A stretch of DNA of 64,000 nt, taken from contig CALKIV010000027.1 in NCBI GenBank assembly GCA_937995835.1, positions 1 through 64,000 of the forward strand. The letters are read 5' to 3'. A program made the translations under genes and the position numbers. The notes under the pieces were generated by a model. It worked only from the letters and a program-made list of their open reading frames with translations. It did not search any database and was not told where the DNA came from. Numbering within the stretch: the stretch's first letter is position 1; each line of letters starts with the position of its first letter. The stretch is from an uncultured Dysgonomonas sp. GTDB taxonomy: Bacteria; Bacteroidota; Bacteroidia; Bacteroidales; Dysgonomonadaceae. This document shows, piece by piece, positions 24,785 through 33,035 of this stretch.

Positions 24785-26668
24785 ATGTCATCAATTTTAC
24801 AAGTAGAAGGGCTTACCAAAACCTTTGGAGAACTGGTCTTGTTCGAAAACATTTCCTTTGGCATCAGCGAAGGAGACACCATTGGTTTGATCGCTAAAAA
24901 TGGCTCTGGGAAAACGACCTTACTCAACATTCTGGCAGGCAAAGAACCTCACGATTCGGGCAATATTTCCACTCGCCGCGATCTACGCATATCGTACCTT
25001 GAGCAAGACCCACAATATCCTGAGCATCTTTCTGTTCTGGAGGCTTGCTTTCATTCGGGTAATGAGATCACTGATTTGATCGCCGAATACGAAAGAGTGA
25101 TGGCATCAGGCGATCATAGCAATCTGGATGGCATCTTGCAAAAAATGGATGTTCTTCAAGCTTGGGATTATGAATATAAAGCCAAACAAATTTTGGCTCA
25201 ACTAAAAATAACCAATTACGATCAAAAGGTATCGCAGTTGTCAGGAGGCCAGCTCAAGCGTGTGGCACTTGCCAATGTGCTGATCACCGAACCAGACTTG
25301 ATCATCTTAGATGAGCCTACCAACCACCTCGACCTCGATATGGTGGAATGGCTAGAAGGCTATCTGCAACGCTCTCGCCTTTCACTGTTGATGGTAACCC
25401 ACGACCGTTATTTTCTCGACCGTGTATGCGACGAAATTCTGGAGATTGATCAACAGCAACTATACCAATATAAGGGAAACTATTCTTATTTTTTAGAGAA
25501 AAGAGACGAACGATTGAATGCCCAAAATCAAGAGATCGATCGCGCTTCTAATCTTCTAAGAAAAGAGTTGGACTGGATGCGTCGCCAACCTCAAGCCCGA
25601 GGAACAAAATCGAAATCGAGGATCGATGCCTATTACGAATTAGATAAAAAAGCGAAGCAAACCAGAGACAACAGCCAAGTGCAATTGGAGATGAAAGGTC
25701 AATACATTGGCAACAAAATATTTGAAGCCAACGGAGTATACAAAGCCTTTGGTGACCTGAAAATATTAGAAGACTTCAACTATATTTTCTCTCGATACGA
25801 AAAAATGGGAATCGTGGGAAACAATGGCACAGGAAAATCTACTTTCATCAAGATGCTAATGGGAGAGGTTGCCCCTGATAAAGGCTTTTTTGACATCGGT
25901 GAAACCGTTAAATTTGGCTATTATAGCCAAGACGGATTGGAGTTTGATGAACAAATGAAGGTGGTGGATGCCATCAGCAACATTGCCGAAGTGATAGACC
26001 TTGGCGATGGACGCAAGATGACTGCATCGCAATTTCTGCAACACTTTCTCTTTGCCCCTGCCAAACAACATGACTTTGTTAGCAAACTATCGGGAGGAGA
26101 AAGAAGAAGACTATACCTCTGCTCCGTATTGATAAAGAATCCGAATTTCTTAGTGCTAGACGAGCCCACAAACGACTTGGATATCCAAACATTGACCATT
26201 TTGGAAGATTACCTTGCCAATTTCAAAGGATGCGTGATCGTTGTTTCGCACGACCGCTATTTTATGGATAAGGTTGTTGACCACTTGTTGGCTTTCAGTG
26301 GCAATGCACAGATCAAAGACTTCCCGGGTAACTATTCTGACTACAGAGAGTGGAAAGAAATTAAAGATGCTGAAGAGCAAGCTGCTAAACAAGCGTTAGA
26401 ATCAGCTAAAGTAAAAGACACTCCTGCCAAACAGAACGAACAGAAGCAAGAAAAGAAAAAGCTATCGTATAACGAAAAGCGAGAATTTGAAGAACTAGAC
26501 AAGCAGATTCCTGAGTTAGAAGTAGAAAAAGAAAAATTAGAAACAGAGCTCAACAGTGGCACACTTTCCACCGAAGATCTTCTTGCCAAATCGGACAGAA
26601 TTGGACAATTGATCGAAGAGATTGACGAAAAGACGATGCGTTGGCTTGAACTTAGCGAGTATATGTAA
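24785..26668 (+). CDS. ABC-F family ATPase (Uup-like)
   Basis: 627 residues with two ABC domains in one chain and no membrane helix, so cytosolic and ribosome- or DNA-associated rather than a transporter. Domain 1: Walker A KNGSGKTTLL, signature LSGGQLKRVALA, Walker B LIILDEPTNHLDLD. Domain 2: GNNGTGKSTFIK, LSGGERRRLYLC and FLVLDEPTNDLDI. The interdomain linker is rich in Arg/Gln (KELDWMRRQPQARGTKSKSR). A C-terminal coiled coil (about 540-627, Lys/Glu-rich) is the mark of the Uup subgroup, linked to ribosome function and precise transposon excision. The first Walker A has Ala-Lys before Asn (IAKNG) where Pro or Gly is commoner. Confidence 0.9.
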   Translation: MSSILQVEGLTKTFGELVLFENISFGISEGDTIGLIAKNGSGKTTLLNILAGKEPHDSGNISTRRDLRISYLEQDPQYPEHLSVLEACFHSGNEITDLIAEYERVMASGDHSNLDGILQKMDVLQAWDYEYKAKQILAQLKITNYDQKVSQLSGGQLKRVALANVLITEPDLIILDEPTNHLDLDMVEWLEGYLQRSRLSLLMVTHDRYFLDRVCDEILEIDQQQLYQYKGNYSYFLEKRDERLNAQNQEIDRASNLLRKELDWMRRQPQARGTKSKSRIDAYYELDKKAKQTRDNSQVQLEMKGQYIGNKIFEANGVYKAFGDLKILEDFNYIFSRYEKMGIVGNNGTGKSTFIKMLMGEVAPDKGFFDIGETVKFGYYSQDGLEFDEQMKVVDAISNIAEVIDLGDGRKMTASQFLQHFLFAPAKQHDFVSKLSGGERRRLYLCSVLIKNPNFLVLDEPTNDLDIQTLTILEDYLANFKGCVIVVSHDRYFMDKVVDHLLAFSGNAQIKDFPGNYSDYREWKEIKDAEEQAAKQALESAKVKDTPAKQNEQKQEKKKLSYNEKREFEELDKQIPELEVEKEKLETELNSGTLSTEDLLAKSDRIGQLIEEIDEKTMRWLELSEYM

Positions 26669-26714
26669 TGACAAGAGAAACAAACATGACTGCACACATC
26701 ACTCTAAATACAAA

Positions 26715-27896
26715 ATGGATATAGCTAGAAATAAACCGAAACTTTGGTCGCTTAATTTTATCAATGTTTGCTTTGCAAACTTTTTGATGGCATGTTCTTT
26801 TAATTTATTGATGCCATCTATCCCTCTGTACATCACAGAGCATTTGGGGGTGCCACAATCTCAGACGGGAATTGTGTTGGCATCATATGCTCTCGCACTC
26901 ATGTTTGTCCGACCTTTTTCGGGATATCTAGTGGATAAGTATCCACGCAAATGGATGCTTCTGCTTGGATTCATCGGCTATGTACTCATTTTCTTTGGCT
27001 ATTTTTGGGCTACTACCGTGCTACTCTTCATCTTGGTGAGGTTTATGCATGGGTTGACTTGGGGACTTTCCACAGTGGCATCCAGTACGCTGACCATCGA
27101 CGTTGTTCCCTCCGAAAGACGTGCCGAGGGAGTAGGCTTCTATGCCACCTCGATGAACGTGGCAATGGCCATCGGTCCCTATATAGCTATACACATCTAT
27201 CACAATTACAGTTTCCAAGTTTTGCTTTGGTGCGCCATCTTTATGGGAACTTTGGGTATTTTGGTGGCAGCAATGATACAAGCACCACAAAAACCACCTG
27301 TGGAACGCAAAGAAAAAATGAATTTCGACCGCTTCTTTCTGCGTCGAGGCTGGCCAGTATTTCTCAATCAGATGTTACCCACTTTTGCTTGGGGTACAAT
27401 TGGTCCTTTTGTAGCGCAATATGGATTAAGTATGCAAATGGAAAATCCCGGATCGTTCTTCCTTTTTTGGGCAGGGGGAATTATTATATCTCGGGTTTTT
27501 GCAGGTAAATTGGTCGACAGAGGTTATGTACATCAAGTGTCAATGGGAGCCCTAATCACCATTTCGTGCGCTTTTCTAGCCTTTGCCACGATACACAATA
27601 TTTATGCATTCTGCATTTCGGGCATTTTCATCGGAATAGGATTTGGTGCACTATTTCCGGCATTGCAAATGCTCTACATCAATATGGCATCTAACGACAA
27701 AAGAGGTACTGCCAACTCCACTTACTTTTTAGCATTCGACCTCGGACTAGCCATGGGAATGCTTGCAGGAGGATATATTTCAGGCTATTTCGACTTCGCC
27801 ACGCTTTATATTGTGGCAGCATTTATGTGCATTCTGTCTGTCTTTGTCTATTGGTTCAGCACCCGAAAAGTATATGAAAAAAGAAAGCTCAGATAA
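26715..27896 (+). CDS. Major facilitator superfamily transporter
   Basis: 393 residues from the ATG at 26715. An in-frame ATG at 26622 lies inside the ABC-F gene and is rejected. Twelve membrane helices in two six-helix halves are visible. The family-A motif between helices 2 and 3 reads SGYLVDKYPRKWMLL, and the repeat in the second half is AGKLVDRGYVHQVS. Sequence around RFMHGLTWGLSTVASSTLTIDVVP resembles the YfcJ/YhhS and arabinose-efflux type of drug or sugar exporters. The substrate is unknown. The stop directly abuts the ATG of the radical SAM gene. Confidence 0.85.
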   Translation: MDIARNKPKLWSLNFINVCFANFLMACSFNLLMPSIPLYITEHLGVPQSQTGIVLASYALALMFVRPFSGYLVDKYPRKWMLLLGFIGYVLIFFGYFWATTVLLFILVRFMHGLTWGLSTVASSTLTIDVVPSERRAEGVGFYATSMNVAMAIGPYIAIHIYHNYSFQVLLWCAIFMGTLGILVAAMIQAPQKPPVERKEKMNFDRFFLRRGWPVFLNQMLPTFAWGTIGPFVAQYGLSMQMENPGSFFLFWAGGIIISRVFAGKLVDRGYVHQVSMGALITISCAFLAFATIHNIYAFCISGIFIGIGFGALFPALQMLYINMASNDKRGTANSTYFLAFDLGLAMGMLAGGYISGYFDFATLYIVAAFMCILSVFVYWFSTRKVYEKRKLR

Positions 27897-29579
27897 ATGA
27901 AAACCGTACTCTCCACCCTCAATGCCAAATATATTCACAGTTCTCTTGCTCTACGCCTCTTGTATGTTGCTAGCAAAGAGAAGCATGATATCAGTTTCAA
28001 AGAGTTTGTAATCAAAGAAAGGCCTGAAACCATCGCTGAAAGCTTGCTCGAAACCAATCCTCAGATCATTGGTCTAGGAGTTTACATTTGGAATGTAGAG
28101 CAAACAAGACAATTGGTAGAAATATTAAGACAAAAGAATGAAAAACTGATCATCATTCTTGGAGGGCCAGAGGTGAGCTACGAACCTGACTTTTTCCTAA
28201 ACAATTGGGCCATTGATTATGTGATCAGTGGAGAGGGAGAATTTGTTTTAGAAGAATTAATCTCAGCATTAAAAGAAGGCAAAACCACCGAAATAGCAAG
28301 CGTATCATCAAGAACAAAGATCAGCCGAGCCATTGCACAGGCTGACATCAACAAAATAGCAGCCCTACCCTCGCCCCATCAGTTGGCAGAAGATCGGGAG
28401 GATATGCAACACAAAGTCATCTATTTCGAGACCTCTAGAGGATGCCCCTATCAGTGCCAATATTGTCTATCATCGCTAGAGAAAGGTGTGCGATATTTCC
28501 CCAAAGAGTATATTTTTGGCAATCTGAAATACCTGATTGACAATGGCGCTAAGCTGATTAAATTTTTGGATCGCACCTTCAATATCAACAAGAAACATAC
28601 GACTGATATTTTCGACTTTATGATCGATCATTATCGTCCAAATTTGTCTTGTCAGTTTGAAGTGTATGCCGATATTTTGACCGATGAACTCATTGATTAT
28701 CTCAACAACAAGCTTCCTGAAAACTATTTCCGTTTCGAAATAGGTATTCAATCGACCTATGAGCCCACGAACGTAGCTGTAAAACGAAAACAAAACTTCG
28801 AGCTCTTAGCAAGAAACATTAAGAAGATTATGGACGGAGGAAAAATAGACCTCCACCTCGATCTGATAGCCGGACTGCCTTATGAAACCTTCGAACGTTT
28901 CACGAAATCGTTTAACGATGTATTTGCCCTTGGAGGAAAAGAAGTGCAACTTGGATTCTTAAAAATGCTAAGAGGAACAGGACTTAGAAACATGGCAGAC
29001 CATTATGGCTATGAGTATGATGTGGAAGCTCCCTACGAAATACTGTTCAACAATGATATTTCCACAGCAGAGCTCAAGCAAATCAGAGAGGCTGAAGAAA
29101 TATTGGAAAAGTATTGGAACAGTGGTAAATTTCCTCTGACGATGACTGCCATTTTTGAAAAATATTACTCCAAACAATATTTTGAATTTTTCGATGAGTT
29201 TGGACAATTTTACAAGAAGAATAATTTCTTGAAACATAAGTTCCAATTTGAGGACCTGTTCAGATATATACATCGTTTCTTGCAAACCAAAGACATTGAT
29301 CTCTTCGATGAATTGAGGACAGATTATTACAATAATTTCAAGATCAGGCCTCATGGCTTTTGGGAGTCAACTTTAGAAAAGAAGGTTCGCAAACAGCTCC
29401 TATACCAAATAGGAAATGATAAACCATTCTTGAAAAAACATCTTTTGGATAGAAAAACAATAGAAAAGCAGACTGCCATCGATCCGATGGATGAGAATAC
29501 ATATTTATTGACTATTTTTATCGAACGAGAAGGCTTATCCTCTCCTCTGCGATTGAAATATCGATCAGAAGAACATTAA
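27897..29579 (+). CDS. B12-binding domain radical SAM protein (DUF4080-like)
   Basis: 560 residues. The N-terminal Rossmann-like B12-binding domain (VLSTLNAKYIHSSLAL, then IIGLGVYIWNVEQ and LIIILGGPEVSYEP) is followed by a radical SAM core with the [4Fe-4S] cysteines at C183, C187 and C190 (CPYQCQYC). The downstream GSE-like and SAM-contact segments include IKFLDRTFN and FRFEIGIQST. The roughly 150-residue C-terminal region resembles the DUF4080 tail. Proteins of this type catalyse methyl transfers or C-C rearrangements on unknown substrates. It starts at the base after the MFS stop, so the exporter and enzyme may share a pathway. Confidence 0.85.
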   Translation: MKTVLSTLNAKYIHSSLALRLLYVASKEKHDISFKEFVIKERPETIAESLLETNPQIIGLGVYIWNVEQTRQLVEILRQKNEKLIIILGGPEVSYEPDFFLNNWAIDYVISGEGEFVLEELISALKEGKTTEIASVSSRTKISRAIAQADINKIAALPSPHQLAEDREDMQHKVIYFETSRGCPYQCQYCLSSLEKGVRYFPKEYIFGNLKYLIDNGAKLIKFLDRTFNINKKHTTDIFDFMIDHYRPNLSCQFEVYADILTDELIDYLNNKLPENYFRFEIGIQSTYEPTNVAVKRKQNFELLARNIKKIMDGGKIDLHLDLIAGLPYETFERFTKSFNDVFALGGKEVQLGFLKMLRGTGLRNMADHYGYEYDVEAPYEILFNNDISTAELKQIREAEEILEKYWNSGKFPLTMTAIFEKYYSKQYFEFFDEFGQFYKKNNFLKHKFQFEDLFRYIHRFLQTKDIDLFDELRTDYYNNFKIRPHGFWESTLEKKVRKQLLYQIGNDKPFLKKHLLDRKTIEKQTAIDPMDENTYLLTIFIEREGLSSPLRLKYRSEEH

Positions 29580-29605
29580 TAATAAATCATATAAAGCTAA
29601 AAAAG

Positions 29606-29905
29606 ATGGTGAAACATATAGTGATGTGGAAGCTGAAAGAACAAGCTCACGGAAACGACAAAGCAACAAATGCCAAGCTGATTAAAGAGAAACTGGAAGC
29701 TCTTAGTGGTAAGATTGAAGGCTTGCACAGCATTGAAGTAGGGATTGACTTTCTGGGTGAAGGGAACTTTGACATTGTGCTCAACTCTGAATTGAAAGAT
29801 CGCTCCACCCTAGATTTTTATCAAAATCACCCTCTGCATCAAGCAGTACTTCCATTTGTGCGTGAGGCTGTTGTGGCTCGCCATGCAGTAGATTATGAAG
29901 TGTAA
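29606..29905 (+). CDS. Dabb-family stress-responsive protein
   Basis: 99 residues, a single dimeric alpha/beta-barrel (Dabb) domain. Recognisable segments are MVKHIVMWKLKE at the start, IEGLHSIEVGIDF in the middle and YQNHPLHQAVLPFVREAV near the end, which holds the conserved HP and a motif seen in plant stress-responsive and bacterial homologues. It is cytosolic with no cofactor motif. The family includes olivetolic-acid-cyclase-like and unknown enzymes, so no reaction can be given. It lies 26 bp after the radical SAM gene and 9 bp before the AlkD-like gene, an apparent operon. Confidence 0.85.
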   Translation: MVKHIVMWKLKEQAHGNDKATNAKLIKEKLEALSGKIEGLHSIEVGIDFLGEGNFDIVLNSELKDRSTLDFYQNHPLHQAVLPFVREAVVARHAVDYEV

Positions 29906-29914
29906 AAAAAGAAA

Positions 29915-30577
29915 ATGAAAGATATAATACAAAGTATTCGTAAAGACTGCCGACAAGCAATGAATGGCATTGTGTCCACTTCTATGCGCGAATATGGCTT
30001 GGACTATAAACTAAACTTCGGCTTGGTCAACTTACAAATCAAAGCCTTGGCTGACAAGTATGGTCCATCTGCTCCGCTGGCAGAAGCCCTTTGGAAAGAG
30101 ACAACCAGAGAACTAAAGATTCTGAGCACGTTGATCTACCCCATGGAGGAATTTGACGAACCAACAGCTGAACGCTGGGTAGCCGAGATTCCCAATCAGG
30201 AGATCAGGGAGCAAATCTGCATTAACCTCTTTCAAAATTTGCCATACGCTGATGATGTAGCAAAGAAGTGGGCTGACAATTCTGATGATGAAATCAGGAT
30301 AACCGGCTACTGGCTTTTGACCAGATTGTTGCTCAGCAAGAAAATGAAAGCCGGACTTTCGCCAAAGGATTTTAACCACCTGTGGAAAGATGTAGTTTCT
30401 GAAAAACTGTTCCTTAGAAAAGGGGCCGCACTGACTCTCAAGCAACTTGCCAGACTGTCGAAAGAAGAAGCAGATTTCATATTAGAAAATCTTCGTCCCT
30501 ATCAGACAGACGATGACCCTATAAAACAAGAAGCCTATAAAGAAGTGGCTTTCGAGGTAGAGTTCTTTTACTCTTAA
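29915..30577 (+). CDS. AlkD-like DNA alkylation repair family protein
   Basis: 220 residues, all-helical, with HEAT-like repeats (LAEALWKETTRELKILSTLI, ISNQ-type turns, VSEKLFLRKGAALTLKQLA). This matches the DNA alkylation repair (AlkC/AlkD) superfamily, whose characterised members excise positively charged alkylated bases without base flipping. The sequence is a divergent member: the region around WVAEIPNQEIREQICINLF is similar to family annotation, but I cannot confirm the catalytic Asp/Trp set. The gene ends 13 bp before a terminator shared with the convergent mscS gene. Confidence 0.7.
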   Translation: MKDIIQSIRKDCRQAMNGIVSTSMREYGLDYKLNFGLVNLQIKALADKYGPSAPLAEALWKETTRELKILSTLIYPMEEFDEPTAERWVAEIPNQEIREQICINLFQNLPYADDVAKKWADNSDDEIRITGYWLLTRLLLSKKMKAGLSPKDFNHLWKDVVSEKLFLRKGAALTLKQLARLSKEEADFILENLRPYQTDDDPIKQEAYKEVAFEVEFFYS

Positions 30578-30590
30578 AAAAAGAAAAAGC

Positions 30591-30625
30591 AAAGCATCAT
30601 TACACGATATAATGGTGCTTTTTTT
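30591..30625. terminator. Terminator between the AlkD-like gene and mscS
   Basis: A 12-bp stem with one G-T pair (AAAGCATCATTA at 30591-30602 with TAATGGTGCTTT at 30610-30621), a 7-nt loop and a T-run to 30625. The mscS stop at 30624 overlaps the T-run, so the hairpin lies just past both convergent genes. Confidence 0.85.
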
Positions 30626-31463
30626 ATTGCTTTATTTTTAAAACTGGTACGGCAAGCTGTATCCCGTTTTCCTTAAACAAACGATCTATTTCGAAACGAA
30701 TATCACTGGCTATTCTGTCGTTGCTGAAAGCATCATCCACAAAGTAGCGAAGATTGAAGTGAATAAAAGACTCACCAAACTCGTCCAAAATCACCGTGGG
30801 GATAGGTTCATGCAGAACCTCAGGAATATGTTGTACACTCTGCAAAAGAATTTGTCTCACCAATTGTACATCCGTACCAATATGCACTCTCAGCTCCACT
30901 TGTGCCCTGATCACATTTTGATCTTGCGTCCAGTTGTGTACATTTTCGTTGATAAATATTCTGTTGGGAATAACAATCACTCGATGATCTCGCGTTTCCA
31001 CGATCGTAGAACGCAGATTGATCCCCTTCACCTTCGACACTTTACCATCCACCTGAATAATATCTCCAACGTTTAGTGTTCTATCTAGTAAAATGTAAAT
31101 ACCTGCGATTAGGTCTTGAAAGATCTGCTGTAAAGCAAACCCCAACCCGACAAAAAGAGCAGCCGTAGCTGTCAGGAACATATTGATATTAACCCCAATG
31201 GCACTCAAAATGGAGAAAAAGACAATGATATAGATAAAGTAGCCGATAAAATTAAAGATTGTATCAATTCTTGCATGATCATCTGTATTATTTTTCTTAG
31301 AAAAAACCCTTACAGTCATCTTCTTCAGAAACTTGATCATCAAGAAAGTGACAAAGAAAACGATGATGGCAAAGACAATTGTACCAACTGTTATCTTCAC
31401 ATTTGCTCCACCATACAGCTCATATCGCAGAAAGTTGAGCATCAGGTTTAAGATATTTCCCAT
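30624..31463 (-). CDS. Small-conductance mechanosensitive channel (MscS family)
   Basis: 279 residues from the ATG at 31463. A longer frame from a TTG at 31490 overlaps a TACATTTG promoter box and is rejected. Three membrane helices are visible (about residues 18-40, 65-87 and 90-112). The third is the pore helix, with alternating small residues (ATAALFVGLGFALQQIFQDLIAG). The cytosolic vestibule domain follows: VGDIIQVDGKVSKVKGINLRSTIVETRDHRVIVIPN is the MscS beta-domain (quoted in parts). The channel opens under membrane tension to release solutes during osmotic downshock. It lies 44 bp after the phosphopantetheinyl transferase gene but has its own promoter. Confidence 0.9.
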   Translation of the reverse strand: MGNILNLMLNFLRYELYGGANVKITVGTIVFAIIVFFVTFLMIKFLKKMTVRVFSKKNNTDDHARIDTIFNFIGYFIYIIVFFSILSAIGVNINMFLTATAALFVGLGFALQQIFQDLIAGIYILLDRTLNVGDIIQVDGKVSKVKGINLRSTIVETRDHRVIVIPNRIFINENVHNWTQDQNVIRAQVELRVHIGTDVQLVRQILLQSVQHIPEVLHEPIPTVILDEFGESFIHFNLRYFVDDAFSNDRIASDIRFEIDRLFKENGIQLAVPVLKIKQ

Positions 31464-31487
31464 ATTGTTTGTAGTTTTATAAAGCGA

Positions 31488-31495
31488 CAAATGTA
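31488..31495 (-). promoter_or_regulatory. -7 promoter element (TACATTTG) of mscS
   Basis: CAAATGTA on the plus strand reads TACATTTG on the minus strand, 24 bp upstream of the ATG at 31463. It supports the shorter mscS start. Confidence 0.55.
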
Positions 31496-31507
31496 TTGCT
31501 TATTTGT

Positions 31508-32140
31508 TTATCGAACAATATCTTTTTCTAATAGACAGACTAAAACGAAGTCATCAGTCACTAGATAATAAGCTCTGAAAACTTGTGTTTGAACTGTTTT
31601 TGTTTCTTGAACCTCAAAAAAGCCTTCGTCCTCAGGTTGGAATGCAGACACATGCAAGTTTCCTCTAAAGTCAACCCCTTCAGCATTCAAATATTTGAAC
31701 ATGGCTTCTTTTGCTGACCAATGTAAGAGCAAGTGAACTTGCTGATTGTCACCACAAATAAACTCAGTAGATGATACAACTCTATCCCTTACCCTGAATA
31801 TCTTATCAGTTCGTTGCTCAATATCCAAGCCCATGGTTTGTTTCTTATTTAAAACCAAAGCTACATACCCCTTGGTGTGGGATATACTAATTTGATAAGA
31901 TCCATCGGCCAAATAAGGCTTTCCGGAAGCAAAATAGCAAATTTCCTTTTCCTCACCTAAAAGCTCTTTAAGCAAAACTCTGGTTGCAAGCATCTCACGT
32001 ATCCTAGCAGCTGATTTCACCGTCAAAAAAAGGTTTAACCATTTCTTACATTGAAGCATGGACAACAGCTCTTCATACGTTTCCTCAACTTTCCAGATCC
32101 CTAAAAGGCAATCTTCTAACTGTTTTTGAATATAAAGCAT
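31508..32140 (-). CDS. 4'-phosphopantetheinyl transferase superfamily protein
   Basis: 210 residues, the size of the Sfp-type group. It attaches the phosphopantetheine arm of coenzyme A to a serine of carrier proteins. Motifs: SISHTKGYVAL (substrate pocket), MGLDIEQRTDKI with the Mg-binding Asp-x-Glu pair, and WSAKEAMFKYL, the catalytic W-(S/A)-x-K-E-A signature. Adjacent genes give no polyketide or nonribosomal synthesis context, so it may serve fatty-acid, flexirubin-like or other carrier proteins. It lies 27 bp downstream of the SGNH-like gene on the same strand. Confidence 0.9.
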   Translation of the reverse strand: MLYIQKQLEDCLLGIWKVEETYEELLSMLQCKKWLNLFLTVKSAARIREMLATRVLLKELLGEEKEICYFASGKPYLADGSYQISISHTKGYVALVLNKKQTMGLDIEQRTDKIFRVRDRVVSSTEFICGDNQQVHLLLHWSAKEAMFKYLNAEGVDFRGNLHVSAFQPEDEGFFEVQETKTVQTQVFRAYYLVTDDFVLVCLLEKDIVR

Positions 32141-32167
32141 CGTACCTTGAAGTTATAATTTACAGCT

Positions 32168-32950
32168 TCATTTCAATGGTAAAATCTTTTGCATTGTATT
32201 GGCAAATATTGCAGCCATACGCTGTTGGATATGCTGATCCTCTCCTCGCAGTTGATGCCAACCGTAGAAGGTGCTGTCCTTTTTCTCTGCATTGAACGAA
32301 TACATTATGCTTGGTTGCTCCTTAGTTACAGGATGAACAGCTGATTTAGAAAAGCCAATATTCTTGTCAAATTCTACCACGGGAAATCCCCAATGTTCGC
32401 CCAATCTACGAATAGAGGCATTAAATGTTTCACGGGAGTCGTTCCAATGTGTAGATAAGACTATGACAGCAGGCTTTCCGGTTGAAGTATTAAAATATTT
32501 AGACTTTTCATCGAACTTTAGATTATAACAATCAGTCATGTATCGCTTAATGATATAGTCATATGCCTGAGAATAATTTGCTTTATATCTGTCAAAAGGC
32601 AATTCATAATCTGTATACTCCACCTTTAGTGAATCAAACTCTGCGACATCTCTATCGTGCACCTGCATAATTACCAGTGCATCCATTTCTTCGAGTTCTT
32701 CTGTAGAATAGAGTTCTCCATTAGCTATTTTATTTGCCGAATCAGCAATTGTCTCACTTTCCACAGCTCTATTCAAAGCTTTTGCATCAAGATGTTTTGT
32801 TCCTAGCTCGAACCAACCATTTTGCCATGAGCCAAAGGATGCCCCCGTAAGCACTATTGTATACTTATGAGAGTAACGTTTATAGACAACAAAAATAAGA
32901 CTTAAGAGTACAATGCCCAGAATAGGCAATAGGATATAACTTTTCTTCAT
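32168..32950 (-). CDS. Membrane-anchored SGNH-like hypothetical protein (DUF5040-like)
   Basis: 260 residues with an N-terminal membrane anchor (about residues 4-23). The ectodomain begins IVLTGASFGSWQNGWFE, resembling the serine block of SGNH/GDSL hydrolases (G-x-S-x-x-x-x-x-G/N), and ends GWHQLRGEDQHIQQRMAAIF, where Asp and His could be the DxxH-type catalytic pair. Similar Bacteroidota proteins carry the DUF5040 label, from memory. If active it would be a periplasmic esterase or acetyl-hydrolase; this is inference from two motifs. Its -7 box lies 4 nt before the ATG. The transferase gene follows after 27 bp. Confidence 0.55.
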   Translation of the reverse strand: MKKSYILLPILGIVLLSLIFVVYKRYSHKYTIVLTGASFGSWQNGWFELGTKHLDAKALNRAVESETIADSANKIANGELYSTEELEEMDALVIMQVHDRDVAEFDSLKVEYTDYELPFDRYKANYSQAYDYIIKRYMTDCYNLKFDEKSKYFNTSTGKPAVIVLSTHWNDSRETFNASIRRLGEHWGFPVVEFDKNIGFSKSAVHPVTKEQPSIMYSFNAEKKDSTFYGWHQLRGEDQHIQQRMAAIFANTMQKILPLK

Positions 32951-32954
32951 CTTG

Positions 32955-32962
32955 CAAAATTA
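32955..32962 (-). promoter_or_regulatory. -7 box (TAATTTTG) directly at the start of the SGNH-like gene
   Basis: CAAAATTA on the plus strand reads TAATTTTG on the minus strand. Only CAAG separates it from the ATG at 32950, which implies a leaderless or near-leaderless mRNA if the box is used. Confidence 0.4.
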
Positions 32963-32970
32963 GTAACCAC

Positions 32971-33010
32971 AAAAAATAGGAGGAACTTTATTTTCATAAA
33001 ATTCCTCCTA
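32971..33010 (-). terminator. Rho-independent terminator of the carboxyltransferase gene
   Basis: Read on the minus strand: a 9-bp stem (TAGGAGGAA at 33010-33002 with TTCCTCCTA at 32985-32977), a 16-nt loop that can pair further, then six T to 32971. It lies 25 bp beyond the stop at 33036. Confidence 0.85.
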
Positions 33011-33035
33011 AAGATAGTATTTATTTCAGATTGGC

